Positions 42,883 to 49,728 of a stretch of DNA of 64,000 bases are shown one piece after another. The stretch lies in the NCBI GenBank assembly GCA_963833965.1, contig CAWHZZ010000003.1, positions 310,001-374,000 on the forward strand. Reading direction: 5' to 3'. A model generated the notes under the pieces. It was not told the origin of the DNA, did no database searches, and worked only from the letters and a program-made list of their open reading frames with translations. Position 1 is the stretch's first letter; every line of letters begins with the position of its first letter. The translations under genes were made by a program, and so were the position numbers. This stretch comes from CAJCIW01 sp963833965 (GTDB taxonomy: Bacteria > Chlamydiota > Chlamydiia > Chlamydiales > Rhabdochlamydiaceae).

Positions 42883-44814
42883 TTAAGCCTTGCCGGTCGT
42901 CTTCTTGGCTTTATTAATGACCTTGCCATTTGCCACTTCGGTCTGATCGATCCAGATGGGAGAGCCCCATGCGATATGGCCATCTTCTTGGATGGCGCGG
43001 ATGTAATAATAGACGAAAGCGGGCTTTTCCCCTTGCGCGGGGAAGACGATTTTTGAGAGCGGTTCCGAATCGTCGATAGCAAACTCGTAATGGGCTTGCT
43101 TCGGATGGATGGTATGAAAAGGTTTGCCGTTGCGGATGAATTGAATTTCTTTAATGGGGGAGGTTCCCGCCACAAAGCCTGAGATATGCCTGTTGTAGCT
43201 TAAACCGGGCTTTGCCTTGGTGTTCAGCTCGCTGCCCATCGAAGCGCCGGCAATCATGAAGCCGATGACGATTCTCTCTCCGGTGGTCGCGTAGCAGGAG
43301 CGGTTGATCAAGGCTTGGTAGAGGGCCTCTCGCGTCTGCTCCAGGGCGATGATGGCTGTCTTTCCGGGGGAATATTGCACTTGGTCGCTTTCGTAAAATC
43401 CGCTGTAAATGCCGCGGTCGTCGAGGCCGCCGGCGACAAAGCCAAAGCGGCAATTGTTGTTCAGGGCTTTGCGGATGGAGCCTTTTTCTGCTTCCCCAAT
43501 GCCCTTTTTACCATTAAAGGTGATAGGACGGGGATTTCCCTCTTTTGCTGTACACTCAGATGAGCCCCAAGCGTTGTAGATTTCGACGACGCGCTCGTAA
43601 TCGGGATCAAAGTCGATAAAAGTGGTCTCAAAGCCTTTACCCATCGTGAAGCTAGGAATAGAAATGAGATCTTTTTGGGTGTGGCCTTTATAAATTTTTT
43701 TAAGGGCATTTGTCTTCATGTCCTTTTTGCGAAGGATCGGCTTGCTGTCTTTGGAGTAGATCAACTGCCTCAGGCCCTCTTCTGGCGCTTCGTTGAACCA
43801 CTGCAGGCCCAAGAAGGTGATGAAACGGAAATCTTCATTGAATTCAGCGACCTGGGCGCAGATCGTCTTCCAAATGTCATTGGGGGTCTCTTCGCTGCTC
43901 TCAAAGGGAGAAACGGCATAAAATTGACTGTTGCGCTCATCTCGAAAGTGGCGCAGGCACGATTCAATGTTTTCTAGAGAATCGATCTTTTCTGATTCTC
44001 CGTGTAAAAGTCCCCAATAGATGCTCTTATCCGCTTCCACGGAGCATTTGATCGGGGCGGAAAAATAGGCGTCGTTGGTCTTCAGATTGCGGAGCTGGAT
44101 CTTGTAAATCCCTGGCTCATTAAAATAAAGATTGGGAACGTTGATAAAGCCAGTTTCCGGGACGAAGAGCTTCCAGTTCAAATTTTCGCGTAGGTGCTCA
44201 TAAGAGACTTCGACAAGGGTCCCTTCCGGGGCGTTATTCGTCAGATTGCCGAAAACATCTTCGAAACGGATGATCACATCGAAGCGCTTATTTTTCCCTA
44301 CGAGCGAGGGAGCGATGATGCGGATATTTTTTAAGACATTGCCTCGGACGTCGATGCTGAAAATTTCCGGGTCGCGGTAGTCCCCTTTTCCCTTGGGGTC
44401 GATGTAGAGATAGAAGGGGCGACGGCGTTGGATCGAGGTCTGGGCGCGGTTGCCTTTTTTGCGAAAATCTTCCTTATTTTTTTCAGTAGAGCCCATGAAG
44501 ATGGAAATGGTCTCCCCAGATTTGACCTCAGCGGGCAGGGCGAACTCAAAAGAGGTGGAAAAGTCGTCCGATTTGTCCAATTCCTTAGCCGGTAAGATTT
44601 TACCGCCGGGCGTCTCTGCCCAGATCACATTTTTCTTCTCCTTGAGATTGACGCTGGGGATTTCCCAATCGATTTCCCGGCCGCGGGAAAGAAGGTCGAA
44701 CTTGAGCTTGGTGCCTTTGGGGAGCGAGACGGCCGTCGTATAGGAAAATTTCCAAGTTGCAAGCTCTCCGGCTAGAGCGAGGTTTGGTTCGCAATAACAA
44801 ATGGAACGGCGCAT
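42883..44814 (-). CDS. DUF3604 family protein
   Basis: 643 residues. N-terminal beta-rich region (about 1-250) and a C-terminal region beginning at SIYWGLLHGESEKIDSLENI, which matches the GDLHxHS-like start of DUF3604, a family related to PHP-type metal-dependent phosphoesterases. Further blocks are FITFLGLQWF, GGLDDRGIYSGFYES, and ALINRSCYATTGERI. The first motif reads GLLHGES, so one usual Asp is replaced. No signal peptide. Function of the family is not established. The AGGGAG Shine-Dalgarno fits this start or an out-of-frame ATG four bases upstream. Confidence 0.75.
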   Translation of the reverse strand: MRRSICYCEPNLALAGELATWKFSYTTAVSLPKGTKLKFDLLSRGREIDWEIPSVNLKEKKNVIWAETPGGKILPAKELDKSDDFSTSFEFALPAEVKSGETISIFMGSTEKNKEDFRKKGNRAQTSIQRRRPFYLYIDPKGKGDYRDPEIFSIDVRGNVLKNIRIIAPSLVGKNKRFDVIIRFEDVFGNLTNNAPEGTLVEVSYEHLRENLNWKLFVPETGFINVPNLYFNEPGIYKIQLRNLKTNDAYFSAPIKCSVEADKSIYWGLLHGESEKIDSLENIESCLRHFRDERNSQFYAVSPFESSEETPNDIWKTICAQVAEFNEDFRFITFLGLQWFNEAPEEGLRQLIYSKDSKPILRKKDMKTNALKKIYKGHTQKDLISIPSFTMGKGFETTFIDFDPDYERVVEIYNAWGSSECTAKEGNPRPITFNGKKGIGEAEKGSIRKALNNNCRFGFVAGGLDDRGIYSGFYESDQVQYSPGKTAIIALEQTREALYQALINRSCYATTGERIVIGFMIAGASMGSELNTKAKPGLSYNRHISGFVAGTSPIKEIQFIRNGKPFHTIHPKQAHYEFAIDDSEPLSKIVFPAQGEKPAFVYYYIRAIQEDGHIAWGSPIWIDQTEVANGKVINKAKKTTGKA

Positions 44815-44974
44815 TCATTTCTCCCTGGTAGACCGACAATAGGAACAATTCTGCCTAAAATAGGATTGTTTTTCAATGTGGAACCTTTCCCAGTAAAAAG
44901 TTTCAGCCGATTTTCGACCCCAAATTCGGAGGGTAATATACGAACATCGACGAAAAAATTTTTCTGGGATTTGT

Positions 44975-46297
44975 TTATTGAACGTGGGGAATAATTTTAA
45001 TCTTCTCCACAGCTCTTTCGCTGGAGCTTAAAATCTCGAGGTCGAACTCGTCATGGTGGATCCTCCATCCTTTCGAAGGGATGGCGCCGGCCCGATGGAA
45101 GACGTAGCCGCCGATAGTGTCATATTCCGGGCTGTCTGGGATTTTTACCCCTAGCTCTTCTTGGATATCGATGATCGACATCTTGGCGTCGACGATCCAG
45201 CCTCCTCCGGGCAAGACGGAAAATTGGGTCTGCTGGCCGATGTCGTATTCATCGGCGATTTCCCCCACGAGCTCCTCGAGAATGTCCTCAATCGTGACGA
45301 TCCCCTCGGTCCCTCCCCATTCATCGACGACGATGGCCAAGTGGATCTGCTTGCTGCGGAATTCTTGCAGAAGTTGGGAAATTTTTTTCGTCTCAGGCGT
45401 GTATAAAATGGGTTTGACCAACTTGCCGATCGGGGTATTCAAAACATGCGGTGCGTTGGATTGCTCGATATAAATTTTCAAAATATCTTTGTAGAGGAGC
45501 ACTCCAGTGATATTGTCGACGCTGTCTTTGTAAACGGGAATGCGGCTGTAGCCTTCGGCGAGAAAACTGCGCGCCGCCTCATGGACGGGCGTATCTTCCG
45601 CCATGCTGAAGATATTGATTCTGGGGACCATGACTTCGCGGGCGATCCGCTCTTTAAAAGAGACCACCGTTAAGATGAATTTGTGCTCAGTGGGATCCAG
45701 ATAAGCGCCGAGCTCCGTTTCCTGAAGCAATTCATACACCTTGTCGCGGATTTTAAACGTCGGGGATATTTTTTCCTTCGCTCTTTCAGGGAGAACGATT
45801 TTCATGATGCGAAAAAAAGGCGCGGTAAGGGGAATGCATAGCAGCAAATAACAGGAGCACATGGGGGAAAGATAGCGCAATGTCGAATCGGGCTTCACCT
45901 GGCCGTAAAGGCTAAATAAAAAGTCGATAAGTAGCGAGGATAAGATGATTAAAAAGGCAACAAGCGGCGCGAGCAGTCCATCAAAACTATAGCCTGTGGG
46001 CAAAAGGATGAGGGCCTGTCGGAACAGGTCTTGCTCGATGAGAAAGCAAAACGCCGTGAGGACAAAGGCGATTCGAAGTAGATGTTTGGTGAAGCTTAAG
46101 GAGAAAAGGAGCCCGTCCCATCGCTGATTGCCGAAGAAAAAATTGAGAAAATGGCGAAAGAAAAAGGGGGATTCCTCCTGCTTTAACGATTCTTCAGCTT
46201 GCAACCTCCCCTTGCGCTGCAAAGATGTCGAGACGGCGGAGAGGGTGCTTGCCCCAATGAGAAAAAAAATAGCGAGAACTAAAGTGGCAGTGACCAA
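44975..46297 (-). CDS. CNNM/CorC-type membrane protein with CBS pair
   Basis: 440 residues. N-terminal membrane region with about four helices, then two CBS domains (RIPVYKDSVDNITGVLLYKD near 250; IHLAIVVDEWGGTEGIVTIE near 315) and a C-terminal CorC_HlyC domain (DEFDLEILSSSERAVEKIKI). Family members are proposed Mg2+/Co2+ exporters, older name hemolysin-like. The start codon is TTG with AGGGT upstream. Upstream neighbour is ybeY, on the same strand. Confidence 0.88.
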   Translation of the reverse strand: MVTATLVLAIFFLIGASTLSAVSTSLQRKGRLQAEESLKQEESPFFFRHFLNFFFGNQRWDGLLFSLSFTKHLLRIAFVLTAFCFLIEQDLFRQALILLPTGYSFDGLLAPLVAFLIILSSLLIDFLFSLYGQVKPDSTLRYLSPMCSCYLLLCIPLTAPFFRIMKIVLPERAKEKISPTFKIRDKVYELLQETELGAYLDPTEHKFILTVVSFKERIAREVMVPRINIFSMAEDTPVHEAARSFLAEGYSRIPVYKDSVDNITGVLLYKDILKIYIEQSNAPHVLNTPIGKLVKPILYTPETKKISQLLQEFRSKQIHLAIVVDEWGGTEGIVTIEDILEELVGEIADEYDIGQQTQFSVLPGGGWIVDAKMSIIDIQEELGVKIPDSPEYDTIGGYVFHRAGAIPSKGWRIHHDEFDLEILSSSERAVEKIKIIPHVQ

Positions 46298-46408
46298 AAT
46301 ACCCTAAGATTTTAGTTTTATTTTAGTGACCCAGCTCTTTGTCTCAAAGGGGAAATTATACCGAAGACGATGCAAAAATTGGAAAATATCAGACATACAA
46401 CCCCGTCT

Positions 46409-46918
46409 TCAAGAACTCAATCGCGGGAGCTTTCGCTGCGTCCTTTTGGCTGATTTTTGAATCATCTTCTGTATGTAACCATTTTGAAGCAGCTTTTTTA
46501 AACAGGCGCTCTCTTTTCTCTTCATTTTGGCTCTCTCATCCGCTTGTAGATCGTCGTAACCGATCAGGTGTAAAATGCAGTGGACGACATAGCGGTAAAG
46601 CTCTGTATTCGGGTCCAGGCGATGCTGTTTGGCATAGTCGAGGGCCGTCTTCGGGCAAATGAACGCTTCACCGAGCACATGGTGGGGGATAATCTCTTCA
46701 TTGGCGGCATCGATGGGAAAAGTGATGCAGTCTGTCGGGGAGGGGTCATTAAAAAAATCTTCATGAATACGGGAAATCTCTTTTTCCGTCACGAGATGAA
46801 AGATGACTTCCTGCGTGGAGATTCTAAGTTCTTTGAGTAAATAGGAGACCGCCTTTCTCATCTGAGGAAGAGAAATAGGGAGGTCTCGCTGAGAATTATG
46901 GAAGGTAATCTTAGCCAA
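46409..46918 (-). CDS. ybeY: endoribonuclease YbeY (rRNA maturation factor)
   Basis: The open frame extends to 46981, but those codons overlap the small basic protein gene; the TTG at 46918, two bases after that gene's stop, gives a normal length of about 169 residues. The YbeY motif is HCILHLIGYDDLQADERAKM. The family has H-x3-H-x5-H; here the third position reads Asp instead of His. SPTDCITFPID is the other conserved block. It processes 16S rRNA 3' ends and rescues stalled ribosomes in other bacteria. Confidence 0.85.
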   Translation of the reverse strand: MAKITFHNSQRDLPISLPQMRKAVSYLLKELRISTQEVIFHLVTEKEISRIHEDFFNDPSPTDCITFPIDAANEEIIPHHVLGEAFICPKTALDYAKQHRLDPNTELYRYVVHCILHLIGYDDLQADERAKMKRKESACLKKLLQNGYIQKMIQKSAKRTQRKLPRLSS

Positions 46919-46920
46919 TG

Positions 46921-47082
46921 TTAAGGCGTGACGGGAGTTTTGGGAAGGCCTGTGACCTTTGTATTTTCTCCATCTTTCCACTTGCCGAGACGGCGAAGGA
47001 CGTCAACGCGCTCGAAGCGCTTGAGAACATTGCGCTTTTTGGCGGATTTGCTCGATTTTCCATAGCTGCTGTGTCTAGTCAT
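46921..47082 (-). CDS. small basic protein of Chlamydiae/Verrucomicrobia
   Basis: 53 residues, starting MTRHSSYGKSSKSAKKRNVL and then KRFERVDVLRRLGKWKDGE, ending in TGLPKTPVTP. It matches my memory of the conserved small basic protein family of chlamydiae and verrucomicrobia, thought to be ribosome-associated from its charge. A GGAAATCCTTATGA-rich stretch on the other strand gives AAGGATTTCC before the ATG as Shine-Dalgarno. Directly upstream of ybeY. Confidence 0.8.
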   Translation of the reverse strand: MTRHSSYGKSSKSAKKRNVLKRFERVDVLRRLGKWKDGENTKVTGLPKTPVTP

Positions 47083-47102
47083 TGGAAATCCTTATGAATT
47101 TT

Positions 47103-47276
47103 TTATTTAATTTTAGGGATAAAGGAAGTTTGCGCGAGATCGCCTTCGATGGCATTGGGATGCATCTTGTAGCCTTGCGGAAGAGCATCTTTAACAGGCC
47201 CCGTTTTCTTTGCCGGCGGAGCAGGGCGTCGACGAGAAACTGCTCGTATCTTGGATTGCTTGCTCATGCGTACCAT
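47103..47276 (-). CDS. very small basic chlamydial protein of 57 residues
   Basis: MVRMSKQSKIRAVSRRRPAP, then AKKTGPVKDALPQGYKMHPN and a tail ending FIPKIK. GAGGAG lies about 6 bases before the ATG, and the gene is 20 bases upstream of the small basic protein on the same strand. Strongly basic and Pro-rich N-terminus suggests RNA or ribosome binding (inference). Chlamydia has similarly small genes at this place; I cannot name the family. Confidence 0.65.
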   Translation of the reverse strand: MVRMSKQSKIRAVSRRRPAPPAKKTGPVKDALPQGYKMHPNAIEGDLAQTSFIPKIK

Positions 47277-47344
47277 GGAAAACTCCTCAAAAAAATTGAA
47301 TTTAGCACGGATTATAATGCCTAAAGATTAAAAAAACAACGCTG

Positions 47345-47408
47345 AACTCGACTTTGTCACTTTTTAGGCCCGGAGGTCTTCGGGCCTAAAAAGTGACAAA
47401 GTCGAGTT
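47345..47408. terminator. perfect 28-bp stem hairpin, likely terminator of the DUF502 gene
   Basis: Arms 47345-47372 and 47381-47408 are exact inverted copies (AACTCGACTTTGTCACTTTT and on through AGGCCCG) around the loop GAGGTCTT. On the minus strand a T-run (GTTTTTTT) follows about 8 bases later. The right arm touches the DUF502 stop codon. The stem is much longer than a normal terminator, so a mobile or palindromic origin is possible. Confidence 0.75.
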
Positions 47409-48070
47409 TAAATTTTTTCTTTATTTTCCGGAGAAATATGCTCTCCTGGATGGATGACCCCGCAGGAGATTAAAAATTTAAAGGCATCTTCAACACTCAC
47501 ATCGACGGGGACCGCCATTTTTTTTGGTGTGAGCATAATAAAGCCGGACATGGGATGAGGGGCCGTCGGCACGAAGACACAAAGGTCTGTTTTCGGAATG
47601 CCCTCTCGGTTGAAAGCAGGGGGAGTTTCTCCGGTCACGAACCCGACCGCCAGCACGTCTTGATGCGGAAATGGGACGAGGACCGTTTCCTTGAACGTCT
47701 TTTTGTTCTCGGAAAAGACGGCCTTGGTGACATCAAGGCTGACCCGATAGATCGTTCTCACGAGGGGAATGTGTGAAAAAAAGCGGTCTGCCATTTTCAA
47801 GAAGAAGTTTAGCAAATAACGCCGTCCGAAAAATCCCAAGAACAGAATCAAGATGAGAAGAAGTATTAAGGCGAAAACTCTGCTCAGAAACAAAACCAGC
47901 TGATCGTGCCTTTCCAAACTCAACCCTAGTTTCTTTTCATACGTGAGCAGGATCCATTCTGTAATGCCGGCCAGAGGAGCGGTAAAAAGATGGAACAGCC
48001 AGGAGACAATGATGAGCGTCAGGGCAATGGGAAGCAGGGTGATGAACCCCGTGAAGAAGTATTTTTTCAT
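47408..48070 (-). CDS. DUF502 membrane protein, copy A
   Basis: 220 residues. Two N-terminal membrane helices (FTGFITLLPIALTLIIVSWL near 6-25; SRVFALILLLILILFLGFFG near 63-82) followed by a soluble domain with the DUF502 blocks SHIPLVRTIYRVSLDV, VLVPFPHQDVLAVGFVTGE, VFVPTAPHPMSGFIMLTP and a final SCGVIHPGE. Function unknown; inner membrane. A paralogue lies 415 bases upstream. The ATG follows GGAGGACAG, the end of triple-hairpin repeat copy 2. Confidence 0.9.
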   Translation of the reverse strand: MKKYFFTGFITLLPIALTLIIVSWLFHLFTAPLAGITEWILLTYEKKLGLSLERHDQLVLFLSRVFALILLLILILFLGFFGRRYLLNFFLKMADRFFSHIPLVRTIYRVSLDVTKAVFSENKKTFKETVLVPFPHQDVLAVGFVTGETPPAFNREGIPKTDLCVFVPTAPHPMSGFIMLTPKKMAVPVDVSVEDAFKFLISCGVIHPGEHISPENKEKI

Positions 48071-48172
48071 CTGTCCTCCGGCGGAAACCCGGCCCTCAAG
48101 GGCCGGGTATTTTCAAAATAATGTTGAGCCGAGTACGAAGCTCGGCCCCAACTTTAATCCCAGGCCTTAAGG
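48071..48172. repeat. triple-hairpin repeat, copy 2
   Basis: Nearly identical to 40484-40592 over about 100 bases, losing identity inside the third hairpin (after CAGGCCTTAAG). Substitutions: G/C in the loop of hairpin 1, G/A at the base of hairpin 2, A/G in CCGGCRGAAACC. It forms the whole leader of the DUF502 gene on the minus strand. Confidence 0.85.
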
Positions 48173-48178
48173 TTTTGA

Positions 48179-48285
48179 GCCGATTTTCGCCCCTTTTTCA
48201 TGGGGTTATATCAACATTTCGTATATAACCCCATGAAAAAGGGGCGAAAATCGGCCAAAATAATCCAAAAACTTGTTACAGAGCA
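48179..48285. repeat. palindrome P5 with perfect 32-bp arms plus P4-type terminus
   Basis: Arms 48179-48210 and 48223-48254 are exact inverted copies (GCCGATTTTCGCCCCTTTTT, then CATGGGGTTATA) with a 12-base loop. Just to the right, 48266-48285 reads CAAAAACTTGTTACAGAGCA, matching the terminus of element P4. A degenerate relative of the arm (GCCGATTTTCGACCCC) is at 44909-44924. Confidence 0.8.
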
Positions 48286-48318
48286 CCAGGGCGAAACCCA
48301 AATTCGCCGACACCTCTT

Positions 48319-48485
48319 AGAGTGTGTTTAACAATTCATTTCTCTCTATAAAAGGATCTTTTCGGCATCTTCGAAAAGCCTGGCCTCGCCTATATCACCG
48401 TCCCGATATTTAGCTCGGCCAGACTTTTCAAATCTGCTCGAAAATCTCTCTTTTCTAGAAGGAAAGCAATTATTAAACACACTCT
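48319..48485. repeat. long imperfect palindrome P6 with nested hairpin
   Basis: Outer arms 48319-48354 and 48451-48485 (AGAGTGTGTTTAACAATTCA against AATTATTAAACACACTCT). An inner pair TTCGAAAAGCCTGGCC / GGCCAGACTTTTCAAA continues the fold. It ends on the stop codon of DUF502 copy B. Together with P5 and the triple-hairpin repeat it fills the whole 415-base gap between the two DUF502 genes. Confidence 0.75.
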
Positions 48486-49138
48486 TATCTAGAAAATCGC
48501 GCTCCTGGGGGTTCGGGAATAATGACACCGCACGAGATGATGTACTTGATCGCCTCTTCAGGCTTCATGTCGATGATGATGAGATCTTCCCGTTTGTACA
48601 TCATCAGAAAGCCCGTCGTCGGGTTCGGGGTTGTGGGGACTAAAACCGAGACGAGATCCTGACCGACGGCCTTTGAGCAAACGGGCGGGGATTCGCGGGA
48701 GATGAGGCCTAAAACAAAAATATCGGACCGCGGAAAAGGGACCATCACGACTTGCTTAAAGGAGTTTTTGTCGGAAACAAATAAAGTTCTAATGATGTCC
48801 TGCGTGGTCTTATAGACCGTGTTGACGATGGGAATTCGATTGAGGAGCCGGTCGCCCAAACGAAAAAGTGTGTTGATCAAGAACCATCTCGTGATCATTC
48901 CTAATCCCACCGTGAATAAGAACAAAAGGATCAGGATGATGATCTTGGCGGTGTAACGCACGAGCTGCTCTGGCGTCAGGAAGAGAAAGCCTTTGTTAAT
49001 GATGTGCAGTTTCGATAAGACCGTCGTAACGATGCCGATGAAAGGCTGTGTGAGGAAATTGACTAAAAAAATCACCACAGCGATGGTGACGACCAAAGGC
49101 AGGAGAATGACGAGCCCAGTGATGAAATATTTCTTCAT
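48485..49138 (-). CDS. DUF502 membrane protein, copy B
   Basis: 217 residues, a paralogue of the gene at 47408. Starts MKKYFITGLVILLPLVVTIA; second helix near 65-85 (TAKIIILILLFLFTVGLGMI). Soluble blocks: NRIPIVNTVYKTTQDI, VVMVPFPRSDIFVLGLISRE, VLVPTTPNPTTGFLMMYKRE, SCGVIIPEPPG. The pair probably arose by an old duplication, as the proteins are clearly diverged. Function unknown. Confidence 0.9.
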   Translation of the reverse strand: MKKYFITGLVILLPLVVTIAVVIFLVNFLTQPFIGIVTTVLSKLHIINKGFLFLTPEQLVRYTAKIIILILLFLFTVGLGMITRWFLINTLFRLGDRLLNRIPIVNTVYKTTQDIIRTLFVSDKNSFKQVVMVPFPRSDIFVLGLISRESPPVCSKAVGQDLVSVLVPTTPNPTTGFLMMYKREDLIIIDMKPEEAIKYIISCGVIIPEPPGARFSR

Positions 49139-49158
49139 GTTGCTTGTGTATACTCTTT

Positions 49159-49728
49159 TTAGGGGCGCATTTCAACAACAAAACGCCAAGGGAGAAGAGC
49201 ATCTACTCCGGCGTAATCGACGCCGATGCGCGGAGTGGCCTTGATTTCTCCAAAATCGAAAGGATAATCCGGCTCATCAATCCATATCGATGGCCCTTCC
49301 AGAGAAAGCCCATTGTGTTCGCGAGTGATCCCTAAAGCCTGGCAAAGAGAGCCAGGGCCGTTTGTCAACTTGAGGTTGCCTCTTCTTTTCAGCATGGCTT
49401 CCATTCCATGGGTGGGATAGAGGGCTCGGATCAAAACGGCATGGGGTGTCCCGGAGGCTGCGGTCACCACATTGAGCATGTTGTGCATGCCATAGCAAAG
49501 ATAAACATAGGCGATCCCTCCATCTTGGAACATCACCTCGGTGCGAGGGGTGCGGCGATGGTTGAAGGCGTGGCAGGCGCGGTCGTCGGGACCGCGGTAG
49601 GCCTCCGTCTCGATGATGATACCGCCTGTTAGCTGATTGCCAATTCGTGAGAAAAGCTGTTTTCCGACGAGCTGTTTGGCAATCAGGACGACATCGTCCC
49701 TCTGGTAAAAACTCGACGGGAGGGTCAT
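49159..49728 (-). CDS. 3-methyladenine DNA glycosylase (AAG/MPG family)
   Basis: About 189 residues from the ATG at 49728, which overlaps the rnr stop (ATGA); a longer frame to 49773 would overlap rnr further. Conserved blocks: IIIETEAYRGPDDRACHA (catalytic Glu), YVYLCYGMHNMLNVVT and KLTNGPGSLCQALGI. Removes alkylated purines in base excision repair. The length matches bacterial MPG proteins. Confidence 0.95.
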   Translation of the reverse strand: MTLPSSFYQRDDVVLIAKQLVGKQLFSRIGNQLTGGIIIETEAYRGPDDRACHAFNHRRTPRTEVMFQDGGIAYVYLCYGMHNMLNVVTAASGTPHAVLIRALYPTHGMEAMLKRRGNLKLTNGPGSLCQALGITREHNGLSLEGPSIWIDEPDYPFDFGEIKATPRIGVDYAGVDALLPWRFVVEMRP

